DNA from: JBHJGP01 sp050331695
Lineage (GTDB): Bacteria > Pseudomonadota > Alphaproteobacteria > Geminicoccales > Geminicoccaceae
Length of the DNA stretch: 64,000 bases
Reading direction: 5' to 3'
Assembly: GCA_050331695.1 (NCBI GenBank)
Contig: JBHJGP010000016.1
Coordinates: 62,001 to 126,000, forward strand
The stretch's first letter is position 1, and the number at the start of each line of letters is the position of its first letter. The position numbers and the translations under genes were made by a program. Of this stretch, positions 1-8,961 are shown one piece after another. Below the pieces are notes generated by a model. That model was not told where the DNA came from. It did no database searches and was given only the letters and a program-made list of their open reading frames with translations.

Positions 1-1
1 C

Positions 2-664
2 AAAATCGTTCCCAATTTTGCCTCGTCGGGCCGCAACGTCACTGGTACGGCCTTTCTGGCGCCGCTCGACGCCCAACTTCGAACCATCGAGGACTATGAG
101 GGAGAGCTCTCCCGCATCGGCGTCATCTACAACCCCAAGGAGCGAAACAGCGTTCTCAACGTGAGAGCGCTAGAACGCCTGGCCGAGAAACAGGGTTTTG
201 CGCTGGACGCGCGGCCTGTCCCCCTAAGCGCGGACGAAAAGCCGGACCAGCAAGCGATTCCGGGTCTGGTCGCGGCGATCGCCGAAGCCGGCGCACAGAC
301 CCTTTACATCGGACCCGATTCCTTCCTCGCCGTTCACGGTAGGAGCCTGACACAAGCGGCCATCGACCGTGATCTGGCGACCTTCGCCGCCACCGAGCGG
401 CCGCTGACCAAGGCGCAGGCGATGATGGGACTGGTCAGCAACTACTATGCGCTCGGCAAGTTCGTGGGCTTCAAGGCGCTGCGCCTTCTCGAAGGTCAGG
501 TCCGGGCGATCGACAGTCCGATCGAAAGCCTGTCCCGGTTCTCGCTCATGCTCAACATGGACGTGGCCCGCCGGATCGAGCGTTTTCCGCCGATGTCGAT
601 GATCAAATACGCGGTGATCCTGGGCGGCACCGACGAGGCTCGCGCCGAGGGGGCGGCCCAGTGA
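2..664 (+). CDS. ABC-type solute-binding protein (PF04392-like), 5' truncated by window edge
   Basis: Periplasmic solute-binding protein of the ABC_sub_bind (TrpX/YtvA-like) class. The signal peptide and first lobe lie outside the window; the reading frame is open from base 2. Visible family features are the lobe-crossing segment IGVIYNP, a following helix-rich block, YIGPDSF, and NYYALGK near the C-terminus. The family binds small ligands such as aromatic amino acids for uptake, or acts as a sensor. No permease or ATPase gene follows. Its TGA stop overlaps the GTG start of the next gene (GTGA at 661-664), so the two are translationally coupled. Family fairly sure; ligand unknown. Confidence 0.75.
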   Translation, partial: KIVPNFASSGRNVTGTAFLAPLDAQLRTIEDYEGELSRIGVIYNPKERNSVLNVRALERLAEKQGFALDARPVPLSADEKPDQQAIPGLVAAIAEAGAQTLYIGPDSFLAVHGRSLTQAAIDRDLATFAATERPLTKAQAMMGLVSNYYALGKFVGFKALRLLEGQVRAIDSPIESLSRFSLMLNMDVARRIERFPPMSMIKYAVILGGTDEARAEGAAQ

Positions 665-1833
665 CCGGCCCGGCGACGAATACCGTGCCAGTCTCCGAGA
701 CGTTCAAGCTAGGGCGCCTCAGCGCCGCTGATCCCGCTATCGACCAGGTACTAAAGGCGCACGGCGTGACCGCTCGCGATCAGATCACCTGGAGCGCTTT
801 CAACGAGATGGCCTTGCTTATTCAGGCAAGGATTTCGCCGGACGTCGCCACTCATTACTGGGACTATGTCCACCCGCCGGCGTTGCAGATCACCACGCCC
901 GAACGGCTGCGCAAACCCAGGCGCGTGCGGGCGAGCTACACCCGGTTCGGCCCCGAAGCCAGCGAAGCCGTGATCTGTCTCGGCGGCATCGCCAACGTTG
1001 CCCGGCGCTTCGACCGGCTGGCGACCCATCTCAGCCGAGACCATCAGATCGTCGCCATGGACTGGTTGGGGCGCGGGCGCAGCGGCTGGCTGCCGGAGCA
1101 GGGGGATTACCATGTCGAGACGCTGATCGAACAGGTCCTGCAACTGATCGGTCACCTGGGCCTGGTCCGCGTCGCCTTCGTCGGATCCTCGCTCGGCGGC
1201 TCGGTCGCCATGGCGATCGCCGCCTCCTGTCCGGACCTGGTCCACGCTCTGGTCCTGAACGATATCGGGCCGTTCATTCCGGCAAAGCGCCGGTCGCGCC
1301 GGGCCGAGTCCGTGGCACGCCACTACGTTTTCCGGCAGCCGATCGATCTGTTTACGCGCAGCGGCGCGGCCCAGAAACATGACGGACCGGTGGATGATGC
1401 GACCTTGCTCATCAATTGTTTTCACCAGACGACATGGTCCGACGAGGAGGACGGTCGGATCTACCGCCACGATCCACGGGCGCTCGCGGCCTATCGCAGC
1501 GTCGCCGGTGAAGATCACGACCAGTGGCAGGACTGGCACAGGCTGCGTTGTCCCGTGCTGGTGGTTCACGGCCTTTGCTCCGATGCGCTACTGCCGGAAA
1601 CCGTCGATCGGATGGTCCAAAGCCACAAATGCGACGTGCTTCGGGTGCCGGACACGGGCCACACGCCGACATTGACTGATCCCGCTCTTCTGAACGGGGT
1701 CGCTTCCTGGCTGCGCCATCCCGAAGGCGAAGGGACCGATCGCACGCTGGCTGCAATCGATCCGCCCCGCCGGGTGCTCTTCACAACGGATCTGCCGTTC
1801 AAACCTAAGAAAACATTGGAGAATTGCGCATGA
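661..1833 (+). CDS. Alpha/beta hydrolase
   Basis: A 390-residue alpha/beta-hydrolase-fold enzyme. The triad is readable: nucleophile elbow G-S-S-L-G with Ser177, acid Asp308 in GLCSDALL, and His334 in DTGHTP. The oxyanion region GGIANVARRFDRLA and the MDWLGRGRSGW strand-turn are also typical. There is an N-terminal extension of about 90 residues before the fold and no signal peptide, so it is probably cytoplasmic. GTG start overlaps the stop of the preceding binding protein, and its own TGA overlaps the ATG of the next gene, giving three coupled genes. Substrate cannot be told; a lipase-type T6SS effector role is possible but nothing specific supports it. Confidence 0.85.
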   Translation: MTGPATNTVPVSETFKLGRLSAADPAIDQVLKAHGVTARDQITWSAFNEMALLIQARISPDVATHYWDYVHPPALQITTPERLRKPRRVRASYTRFGPEASEAVICLGGIANVARRFDRLATHLSRDHQIVAMDWLGRGRSGWLPEQGDYHVETLIEQVLQLIGHLGLVRVAFVGSSLGGSVAMAIAASCPDLVHALVLNDIGPFIPAKRRSRRAESVARHYVFRQPIDLFTRSGAAQKHDGPVDDATLLINCFHQTTWSDEEDGRIYRHDPRALAAYRSVAGEDHDQWQDWHRLRCPVLVVHGLCSDALLPETVDRMVQSHKCDVLRVPDTGHTPTLTDPALLNGVASWLRHPEGEGTDRTLAAIDPPRRVLFTTDLPFKPKKTLENCA

Positions 1834-3110
1834 ACGGGTTTCGCCGGTTCGGTGCCGGCGCGGCAGCGCTGTTGTTGTTCTTGACGACCTGGGCGGTTGC
1901 GGGCCCGGCGAGTGCCGCCGCACCGGCGGTTCGTCCGTCGCCGGCGGCAGCGCCCGAGCAAAAGGTGATCACTCTCGGCGCGGTCGTCTCCCTGTCCGGG
2001 CGCCACGCCCAATTGGGACGGCACCAGACCCGTGGTTACGATCTCGCTGTCAGGCGCATCAACGAACAGGGCGGGGTCCTGGTCGGTAACACCCATTACC
2101 GCCTGTCGATCGAATATCGCGATGATCGATCGAAACGATCCGTTGCCCAGGCGGCGGCGAGGGAGCTGATCGAGGGCGGCGTGGACTTCATGCTTGGCGG
2201 GTTCAGCTCAGGGCTGATCAATGCCGTTGCCGAGGTGACCGAGCCCTCGGCCATGCCCTTGGTGCAGGGAGGCGGCGCGCTCCTCTCGCTCTACAACCAT
2301 GATCGCCGTCATCTGTTCGGTGTGGTCTCGACCATCGATAAATATCTCACCAGCATTCTGTCGGTCGCCATCGAGCAGGCCCGACACCGGGGCCGAAATC
2401 CGGCCGATCTGACCTTGGCGATCGCGGTCGTGGCGGGCGCCGCCGGTAACGAGATCAAGGCGCCGGTCATTGCCCAGGCGAAGCGCGCGGGCATCGATCT
2501 GATCGTCGATCAGACCCTGCCCGCCACCTTCGACGAGGCCGAGATTTCCGGTCTGATCGACCGGGTCGAGGCTGAACGGCCCGATATTCTCCTAGTCTTC
2601 GGCTACGCCAAGGCGACTTTGCTCACGGTTCAGGAACTGGCTCGACGAAAGCTGAATGTTCCGGTCGTGGGCGCGACCCATTGCGACGGCGCGGAAGTCG
2701 AAAAGCTGGGCGATGCGGCGAACTACATTCTCTGCACCTCCCAGTGGGATGCTTACGCCAACTATCCCGACCGCCGGTTCGGCAGCTCGGTCGCCTTCCT
2801 GGTCGATTTCAATCTGCGCTACGGCTACCTGCCGCCCTACCAAGCGGCGCAAGGGGCCGCGACGGTCCTGACACTGGCCGAAGCGCTCGAGCGGGCCGGG
2901 ACGTTGGAGCGGCCGAGAGTGCGCGAAGCTCTGGCCGCGACCAACCTCATAACGATGTTCGGTCCAATCCGATTCGACGAAACGGGAAAGAATGATATAA
3001 AACCTATGGTTGTTCTTCAAATTCAAAACGGTCGCTATAAGGTTGTCTGGCCCGAGGCTGTCGCCTGGAGCCGCGCGATCGTCCCGGCGCCGGTTTGGAC
3101 AGATCGCTAG
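1830..3110 (+). CDS. Branched-chain amino-acid-type periplasmic binding protein (Peripla_BP_6)
   Basis: A 426-residue Leu/Ile/Val-binding-protein-like solute receptor. The ATG at 1830 is preferred over an upstream TTG at 1824: it forms an ATGA overlap with the previous stop and has TTGGAG at 1816-1821. Residues 1-31 are a signal peptide (basic start, Ala/Leu-rich core, ending near PASAAA). The mature part begins with ITLGAVVSLSG, as in LivJ-like proteins, and keeps the two-lobe pattern. No LivHMGF genes are nearby, so it is an orphan receptor, followed after 35 bp by the T6SS lipoprotein gene. Whether it transports or senses is open. Confidence 0.85.
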   Translation: MNGFRRFGAGAAALLLFLTTWAVAGPASAAAPAVRPSPAAAPEQKVITLGAVVSLSGRHAQLGRHQTRGYDLAVRRINEQGGVLVGNTHYRLSIEYRDDRSKRSVAQAAARELIEGGVDFMLGGFSSGLINAVAEVTEPSAMPLVQGGGALLSLYNHDRRHLFGVVSTIDKYLTSILSVAIEQARHRGRNPADLTLAIAVVAGAAGNEIKAPVIAQAKRAGIDLIVDQTLPATFDEAEISGLIDRVEAERPDILLVFGYAKATLLTVQELARRKLNVPVVGATHCDGAEVEKLGDAANYILCTSQWDAYANYPDRRFGSSVAFLVDFNLRYGYLPPYQAAQGAATVLTLAEALERAGTLERPRVREALAATNLITMFGPIRFDETGKNDIKPMVVLQIQNGRYKVVWPEAVAWSRAIVPAPVWTDR

Positions 3111-3145
3111 ACCGGCGGCCGATTGACCATGGAGGTTCGTAACGC

Positions 3146-3601
3146 ATGCTTGCGAGAAAGGTGGCGATCTTCGCCTTGGCGAACCTCCTTTGCGGATGCT
3201 CCCTCTGGTCGGAAGACTGGCCCGAGATCGAAACCCGGGAGATCGCGTTCGACGTCGCTCTTGACCTGAACGAAGATTTTCCGCTGGCCTTCGATCTGGT
3301 CTTCGTGCGGGATCCTCTGGCGGTCAGGCGGCTCGGCGATCTGAGCGCCAGCGAATGGTTCGATCGCAAAGCGCAGCTCCTGCGCGACGATCCGCAAGCG
3401 ACGCTTGTGCGCAGCTACGAGATCGTTCCCGGCCAGCATCTGGCGCCGATCAGGCTCAACGGCGAGGAACAAGACGCCGTCGCCGCCTTCCTGTTTGCCG
3501 ATTATCGCCGCGCCGGCGCCCACCGCGCCCGCCTCGATCTGTACCAGCGGCCGGTCCTGGTGCTGGGCGCCGACACCATCGATCTCAGAGCCCGTTCGTG
3601 A
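3146..3601 (+). CDS. tssJ: T6SS outer-membrane lipoprotein TssJ
   Basis: A 151-residue lipoprotein that should anchor the TssJLM trans-envelope complex in the outer membrane. The signal peptide ends in L-C-G-C with the lipidated residue at Cys18. The body fits TssJ: a beta-rich start, a FDLVFVRDP strand in place of the usual VRIYQL, then SASEWF..AQLL, a VPGQ turn and a final FADYRR strand. Divergence makes automatic calls likely to miss it; position immediately before tssK-tssL supports it. Start at 3146 has GGAGG at 3131-3135. Confidence 0.75.
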   Translation: MLARKVAIFALANLLCGCSLWSEDWPEIETREIAFDVALDLNEDFPLAFDLVFVRDPLAVRRLGDLSASEWFDRKAQLLRDDPQATLVRSYEIVPGQHLAPIRLNGEEQDAVAAFLFADYRRAGAHRARLDLYQRPVLVLGADTIDLRARS

Positions 3602-3656
3602 CCAAGGTCAGAAACGCCGGCCGAAAGCCCGAGATGCCGTTTTGGAAAGGACGCCG

Positions 3657-4994
3657 ATGACCGAGGCCGACGCCCTACTGCCGCCTCTGCCGATCGACTG
3701 GCATGACGGCATGCTTCTGGCGCCCGAGCATTTCCAAAGCTTGTCCGAGCGGATCGATACCCTCTCGCACTACCATCTCAGTCAGGTCATGCCGTTTCAC
3801 TGGGGCGTGCTCGCGATCGCGTTTGATCGGGCCACCCTGATGCAGGGGCAGTTGCGGATCGACCGCCTGGATGCGGTCATGCCGGATGGCCTGATCATCG
3901 ATCGCGCCGGTGCCGATGGCGAGTTGGCGGTCGAGCTGACGAGCCGCGAGGAGGCCTTTCGGGCCGGACCAGTACGGGTTCACGCCGTGGTCACCAGGGC
4001 CCGGCGCTTCGACGACCATGATGCCCGCTACCGAAGCGTCGAGGGACGCCCGGCGCATGACGATGAGGGCGATAACCTGCCCCTTCTGGCACCGCGCCTG
4101 GAGCTTTGGCTGGGTGATCGGCCGCCGGCGCGGTTCGTCGCTCTTCCGCTTCTTCAACTGGAACAGCGCCATGATGGTTTCGCGGTCATGGCCTATCAGC
4201 CGCCGGTGCCCAGGCTCGAGCTGGCTAAGAGCCTGGTCGCCGAGGCGACCGACCTGGCGCTCGACATCCGCCGCAAGGCGACCGGCGTTTTGGAGGAGGC
4301 GCAGGGTTCGGAAAGCGTTGGCGCTGCCGCTTCCACCGACGCCCCGGCCATGGTCGCGGCCTTGACCTCGGAGCTGCCGACGCTGGAGGCCCTCTTGGCC
4401 TGCGGCGCCTCGACGCCACTGGAGCTTTACCGCGCACTGCTCCGGCTCGCCGGCCGCCTGGCCGTCTTGGGCGACATGGTGGTGCCTCCCAGCTTCGGGG
4501 CCTACCGGCATCACGATATCCAGATGAGTTTTCGCCCCCTGCTCGATTTCATCGCCGCCAGGCTTGGTCGTATCCGTCTGCAATCCGTCGAGATCCCGTT
4601 CACGCTGGAACGGGGCGCCTATAGCCTGAGCCTGAGCCTGGACTGGTTCGTCGATGGCGCGTTGGTCGTCGGTCTGCGCCGACCGCTCGACCGCAGCGAG
4701 GCCGAGGTCGTGGCCTGGTTCGAGGCCGCGATCATCGGGCCGGCCGACAGCCTCGAGAACCATGAGAGCCACCGGACCGTGGGCGCCAAACGGCAACGCA
4801 TCGCCCGGCATCCGCGCTTGAGGATCAGTGGCAGCGCCGAGCTTCTTTTGTTCGCCATCGCCTGGGACGCCCCGATGCCCAAGACCAACGTCCCGGTGAT
4901 GATCGTCAACCGCCTTGCTGATAAGCGGCAAACGCCGCCGCGATCGATCGTTCTCTACGCGCCTCCGGCTCCAGCCGCCGGACAAGACCAATGA
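3657..4994 (+). CDS. tssK: T6SS baseplate protein TssK
   Basis: TssK (ImpJ/VasE), 445 residues, the trimeric adaptor linking the TssEFG baseplate wedges to the TssL/TssM membrane complex. The opening W-H-D-G-M-L-L-A-P-E-H-F and QSLSERIDTLSHYHLSQ are hallmarks of the family N-terminus. The frame stays open upstream to 3405 inside tssJ, but that part is unlike TssK; the ATG at 3657 has GGAAAGG at 3644-3650 and begins right before the conserved start. Ends with ATGA overlapping tssL. Confidence 0.95.
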   Translation: MTEADALLPPLPIDWHDGMLLAPEHFQSLSERIDTLSHYHLSQVMPFHWGVLAIAFDRATLMQGQLRIDRLDAVMPDGLIIDRAGADGELAVELTSREEAFRAGPVRVHAVVTRARRFDDHDARYRSVEGRPAHDDEGDNLPLLAPRLELWLGDRPPARFVALPLLQLEQRHDGFAVMAYQPPVPRLELAKSLVAEATDLALDIRRKATGVLEEAQGSESVGAAASTDAPAMVAALTSELPTLEALLACGASTPLELYRALLRLAGRLAVLGDMVVPPSFGAYRHHDIQMSFRPLLDFIAARLGRIRLQSVEIPFTLERGAYSLSLSLDWFVDGALVVGLRRPLDRSEAEVVAWFEAAIIGPADSLENHESHRTVGAKRQRIARHPRLRISGSAELLLFAIAWDAPMPKTNVPVMIVNRLADKRQTPPRSIVLYAPPAPAAGQDQ

Positions 4995-5887
4995 GCGGCG
5001 GCCTGGTGATGCCGGCGAACGCGACGGCGCTGGGCGCTCGCGGTGAGGCAGGGATGGCTCACCGATCTTCCCCGCTCTGGAGTGAGGCATCCAGATCACC
5101 GAGTTTTCCGCTGATCGATATCTTCGAGCTCTACTATGCAGAGATCGATCGGATCCGCAGGCGCGTCGAGGGACCGGCGACAGCGGCCGAACTCGCGCCG
5201 CCGGATCGACCTTTCGCGTCGCTGGCAGGCTCTCATGTTGAGGATCAACCTCCGTCGACGCCAGAAGCCGGTGAGCCCCGAGCAGCCGCCGTCAGCCGGC
5301 ACATCGCCAACCTGCTGCAACGCTACGGCGTGGATCTGTCGCGCTCGTTCGGAAGCTACGGTGCGACCGTGTTCGAAGAAGCTCAGCTCCTCATGGCGGC
5401 GCTGGCCGATGAGCTGTTCATCCACGAGATCGAATGGCCGGGCCGGGCCGAATGGCGGCGAACAACGGTGGAATCCCAGCTTTTCGGTACGAACAATGCC
5501 GGCAATATCGTGTTCGATCGCCTGGATGAGCTTCTGAACACTGGCGATGCGGCGAAGGTCGAACTGGCCTGCCTCTATCTCCACGCACTTCGGCTCGATT
5601 TTCAAGGCCGGTACCGCGGAACTGGATCCGCTGAAATTCTTCTAAGGTATCGCAAGCGCTTGTTCGCCTTCATCGCCAACCGCGACGCTGATCTGGCCAA
5701 CCCGGATCGTCGGCTGTTCCCAGAAGCCTATGATGCGACGATCGATTTGCCGCTTGCCCGGCCGATGCCCCATGTCGCCCGCTGGCTGGTTGCTCTAGCC
5801 GGCTTCGTTGCTTTCTACCTTGTCACCTCGCACCTGATCTGGTCGAGCCATATCGAGCCGGTGCGGCGGATCATCGAACTGAGTTAA
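4991..5887 (+). CDS. tssL: T6SS inner-membrane protein TssL (DotU/IcmH), short form
   Basis: A 298-residue TssL/DotU protein. The cytoplasmic hook domain is recognisable from IDIFELYY, the central ALADELFIHEIEWPGR and SQLFGTNNAGN. One membrane helix follows near residues 262-283 (ARWLVALAGFVAFYLVTSHL) and then a short tail. There is no OmpA/peptidoglycan-binding extension, so wall anchoring must come from another protein; a SPOR-domain protein is encoded 3.5 kb downstream. ATG at 4991 overlaps the tssK stop. Confidence 0.93.
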   Translation: MSGGLVMPANATALGARGEAGMAHRSSPLWSEASRSPSFPLIDIFELYYAEIDRIRRRVEGPATAAELAPPDRPFASLAGSHVEDQPPSTPEAGEPRAAAVSRHIANLLQRYGVDLSRSFGSYGATVFEEAQLLMAALADELFIHEIEWPGRAEWRRTTVESQLFGTNNAGNIVFDRLDELLNTGDAAKVELACLYLHALRLDFQGRYRGTGSAEILLRYRKRLFAFIANRDADLANPDRRLFPEAYDATIDLPLARPMPHVARWLVALAGFVAFYLVTSHLIWSSHIEPVRRIIELS

Positions 5888-6089
5888 AGGACGGCGTCCA
5901 GCGTATGGTGGGTCGGACAAAGATGAGATTTGTCTGAGCCGCCGGCCCTTTCCAAACCACCGTCGGCTGACCTCCTGTTTAATCTCCCTTAACCAAGACC
6001 GGCTAGCCTTCGCTTGTGATCTTCCTCGCAACGAAGCGGCCGATGACCGAAGCCCGACGCCATCCCTCAAATCTAACGGTTGCCGGCCG

Positions 6090-8171
6090 GTGACCGACAA
6101 CAGTCTCGGTCAGGAAGGCTGCTTGCTGACGCTCGACACGCCCCTGGGCAAGGATCGTCTCATTCCGATCCGGCTCACGGGATGGGAGGCGTTAAGCGAG
6201 GGATTTGCCTTCGACCTCGATATGATCTCGACCGATGGCGCCCTTTCGCCGGACGCCCTCTTGGGACGACAGGTCACGGTCGGCATCAAGCGGGGCGACG
6301 GTAGCCACCGATCCATCAATGCGGTTGTTACCCGCTTCAGCGCCGGCCCGCGCGATGACCGGGTTTTTCGCTACCGGGCGGAGCTCAAGCCCTGGACCTG
6401 GCTGCTCGAGCTCTGCAGCGACTGCCGGATCTTCCAGAACTTGAGCGTCGGCCAGATCATTCAGGAGGTCTGCAAGAGCCGAGGTTTCACCGACCTCAAG
6501 CTCGATCTGAAACGGGTGCACGGCAAGCTCGATTATGTCGTCCAATATCAGGAAACCGACCTCGCATTTCTGTCGAGACTGATCGAGCAACACGGTCTGT
6601 TCAGCTTCTTCGAGCATGAGGCCGATCGCCATTGGCTGATCATCAGCGATGATGCGGATGGCTACCGGCGGACGCCGGGTCTCGAGGCGAACGCCGTCAC
6701 CGTTGCGCCCGACGGCCTAAGCTCCTGGCAGCATACCGATCTGTTCGTCGAGGCCGGTATCGAGCAGAAGCTCATAACCGGCGGGTTCGCCGTCGAGGAC
6801 TACAACTTTGAGACCTCGACCACCGATCTGCTCGCGACCGTCAAGGGAGGGGGCGGCCGGATCGAACGGTTCGTTTATGCGACCGGTCATCAGGTCAAAG
6901 CCGATGGCCAAGCGGCAGCGCGCCTGTTGATGGAGAGCGAGGAAGCGATCCAGGCGGTTCTAACCGCCGAGGGCCGGTGTCGGTCGCTTCAGCCCGGACA
7001 CACCTTCACGCTGAAAGGCTTTCACCGGGCGGACGCCAACGGCGCTTACGTGGTTCGAAAGATCCATCACGATGTCAGCCACGACGACTACCGAAACAAG
7101 GTCGAGGCGATCCCCGCCCAAACCTCCTATCGCGCCAGGCGACAAACGCCGAAGCCGGTGATCGCCGGCACCCAGACTGCCCGGGTGACAGGGCCCAAGG
7201 GCAAGGAGATCTGGACCGACAAGCACGGTCGGATCAAGGTCCAGTTCCACTGGGATCGCCAGGGCAAGGTGGACGACAAGACGTCCTGCTGGGTTCGGGT
7301 GGTGCAGGGCTGGGGCGGCAAGCAATGGGGCAGCTTCTTTCTGCCCCGGGTCGGCATGGAGGTGGTTGTCAGTTTTCTGGACGGCGATCCCGACCGGCCG
7401 TTGGTCACGGGCTGCGTCTATAACGGTCAGCAGAAACCGCCTTACGCTCTGCCGGCCCACCAGACGCGCAGCACCATCAAGTCGGCGAGCACGCCCAACG
7501 CCACCGGCGCCAACGAGCTGCGGTTCGAAGACAAAAAAGACAATGAGGAGATCTATCTCCACGCGCAGAAGGATCTTTTGACCGAGGTCGAGCGGAACCG
7601 GACCACGCGTCTTGTCGAGGGCGACGATCTGCTCGAGGTGAAAAAGGGCGACAGAAGCTCGAAGATCGCCAAGGGCAACGAGACCCACGAGGTCGCCGGC
7701 ACGCGGACGCTCACGGTCGGTAAGGCCGAGACCCATAACGACAAGGCCGGCTTCACCCACAATGTCAAAGGTGACTACACGTTAAAGGTGAAGGGTTCGC
7801 TGACCATCGATGTCGGCGGCGCCATCAATGTGAAGTCGGCGAAGTCGATCACGCTCAAATCCTCGCTGGCGACGACCGTCAAGGCAGGGACGGCGATCAC
7901 CCAGAAAGCCGGCACCGCTTTTGCCACGGAAGCCGGGACCAGCATGCGCCAGAAGGCGGCTTTGTCGATCGAGACCAAGGCCGGCATGTCGATCAAGACC
8001 AGCGCCGGTGCCGGCATCGAGCAGAAGGCCGGCGGCAGCCTGAAGAGCCAGGCCGGCGGCATGGTACAAACCAAGGCGGCCGGCATGATGCAGGCCAAGG
8101 CCGGCGGTATCCATCAGGCCGAGGCCGGGGCCATGATGATCGTCCGCGGCGCGCTGGTGAAGATCAATTGA
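6090..8171 (+). CDS. vgrG: T6SS spike protein VgrG (TssI)
   Basis: VgrG trimeric spike, 693 residues, GTG start. The gp27-like base holds YVVQYQETDLAFLSRLIEQH, a strongly conserved VgrG block. The gp5-like OB domain has KGKEIWTDKHGRIKVQFHWD and VGMEVVVSFLDGDPDRP. The needle then passes into 11 consecutive eight-residue repeats (residues 598-685) ending at the C-terminus. There is no extra effector domain, so cargo probably binds the spike through the adjacent MORN-like and PAAR-like proteins. A 202-bp gap separates it from tssL; the next gene starts inside its stop codon. The start is not supported by a clear ribosome-binding site. Confidence 0.95.
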   Translation: MTDNSLGQEGCLLTLDTPLGKDRLIPIRLTGWEALSEGFAFDLDMISTDGALSPDALLGRQVTVGIKRGDGSHRSINAVVTRFSAGPRDDRVFRYRAELKPWTWLLELCSDCRIFQNLSVGQIIQEVCKSRGFTDLKLDLKRVHGKLDYVVQYQETDLAFLSRLIEQHGLFSFFEHEADRHWLIISDDADGYRRTPGLEANAVTVAPDGLSSWQHTDLFVEAGIEQKLITGGFAVEDYNFETSTTDLLATVKGGGGRIERFVYATGHQVKADGQAAARLLMESEEAIQAVLTAEGRCRSLQPGHTFTLKGFHRADANGAYVVRKIHHDVSHDDYRNKVEAIPAQTSYRARRQTPKPVIAGTQTARVTGPKGKEIWTDKHGRIKVQFHWDRQGKVDDKTSCWVRVVQGWGGKQWGSFFLPRVGMEVVVSFLDGDPDRPLVTGCVYNGQQKPPYALPAHQTRSTIKSASTPNATGANELRFEDKKDNEEIYLHAQKDLLTEVERNRTTRLVEGDDLLEVKKGDRSSKIAKGNETHEVAGTRTLTVGKAETHNDKAGFTHNVKGDYTLKVKGSLTIDVGGAINVKSAKSITLKSSLATTVKAGTAITQKAGTAFATEAGTSMRQKAALSIETKAGMSIKTSAGAGIEQKAGGSLKSQAGGMVQTKAAGMMQAKAGGIHQAEAGAMMIVRGALVKIN
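7881..8144 (+). repeat. Octad repeat tail of VgrG (11 copies)
   Basis: Eleven in-frame units of 24 bp encode an eight-residue pattern, roughly [K/E/Q/S]-A-[G/A]-x-x-[I/M/L/V]-x-x, at VgrG residues 598-685 (for example KAGTAITQ, KAGMSIKT, KAGGIHQA). One unit per turn per chain is expected in the triple-stranded beta-prism of gp5/VgrG needles, so this is a lengthened shaft. The units are diverged at DNA level, not a fresh tandem duplication. Confidence 0.85.
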
Positions 8172-8956
8172 CCGGCTCCGAACCAGATCGCCGACCGATG
8201 CCGGTTGCGGAGACGGACCCGTTTTTCGCCGAGGCTCCGGTGCCTGCGGATCAGGAAGAGGACAAGTCCTCACTCAGTGAGATCGTCGAAACCTTCGAGG
8301 AAGACCAACTGGTCGAGCAGGCTCATTTCGAGGCTGGCCAGTTGGAGGGGCCGGTTCGGCGCTTCGAGGACGGACGGTTGGTCGAGGACCTCCGTTTCAA
8401 GGGCGGACGTCTCCAGGGCGCCGCTATCTTTTTCGATGAGGACGGCCGTATTGCTCAGGCGATGACATTCGAAGATGGCCTGCCGCACGGGCGCTGCACC
8501 GCTTACGCCGACGGCGAGCCGGTACTGGTCCAGGAGTTTCGGGGCGGCCTTTTGGAGGGACCGACCAGGATTCTCGAGCGGGGTGGTGTGATCGCCGAGA
8601 TCAGCTATCGCGCCGGGCTCCAGGACGGGTATTCCAGAACCTGGCGGGAAGACGGCAGTCTTTTGTCCGAGACCTGGTTTGTCGCCGGTAAACGGCAGGG
8701 CCAGGCCCGGCAGTTCGATGAGCGGGGCGCGGTTGTCCGGATCGAGAGCTACCTCGATGATCTGCTTCATGGCGAGCAGCTCGATCGTGATGCAGCGGGC
8801 CGGCTCCTTCGCCGCCAGGAGTTCCGAGCCGGCAAGCTCGATGGCTGGAGCCGGGTTTTCGGTCCTGACGGTGACGAGGTCGAGGCGCAGCTCTACCGTG
8901 ATGGCAAGCTCGTAGAGCCCGATGCCGACCGCCTTGCCTTGGCCAGGGAGGCCTGA
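8168..8956 (+). CDS. MORN-like (MORN_2/YwqK-type) repeat protein of the spike module
   Basis: A 262-residue protein made almost wholly of about eight repeats of roughly 20-23 residues, pattern [F/Y]xxGxLxGxxxxFxxDGxLxxE, beginning near residue 35 (FEAGQLEGPVRRF, FKGGRLQGAAIFF, and so on). This is the MORN-variant found in YwqK-family proteins and in T6SS-associated repeat proteins. It has no signal peptide or membrane helix. The TTG at 8168 overlaps the vgrG stop (TTGA); an in-frame ATG lies at 8198. Being locked between vgrG and a PAAR-like gene suggests an adaptor, or cargo, of the spike. Function unproven. Confidence 0.75.
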   Translation: MTGSEPDRRPMPVAETDPFFAEAPVPADQEEDKSSLSEIVETFEEDQLVEQAHFEAGQLEGPVRRFEDGRLVEDLRFKGGRLQGAAIFFDEDGRIAQAMTFEDGLPHGRCTAYADGEPVLVQEFRGGLLEGPTRILERGGVIAEISYRAGLQDGYSRTWREDGSLLSETWFVAGKRQGQARQFDERGAVVRIESYLDDLLHGEQLDRDAAGRLLRRQEFRAGKLDGWSRVFGPDGDEVEAQLYRDGKLVEPDADRLALAREA

Positions 8957-8961
8957 CGCCC

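Noticed and set aside
751..1569. Long open frame on the minus strand inside the alpha/beta hydrolase gene
   Set aside because: It lies antisense to a gene with a full catalytic triad, has no domain pattern and arises from GC-rich codon bias.
661..1833. The alpha/beta hydrolase as a T6SS lipase (Tle) effector
   Set aside because: It has no PAAR, Hcp or VgrG fusion, and is coupled to binding proteins rather than to vgrG; no immunity gene was seen.
3405..3656. Upstream extension of the tssK frame through tssJ
   Set aside because: The sequence before ATG 3657 is unlike TssK and overlaps the tssJ coding region in another frame.
3675..5099. A 474-codon minus-strand frame opposite tssK
   Set aside because: It is a shadow of a clearly coding TssK sequence; no recognisable motif.
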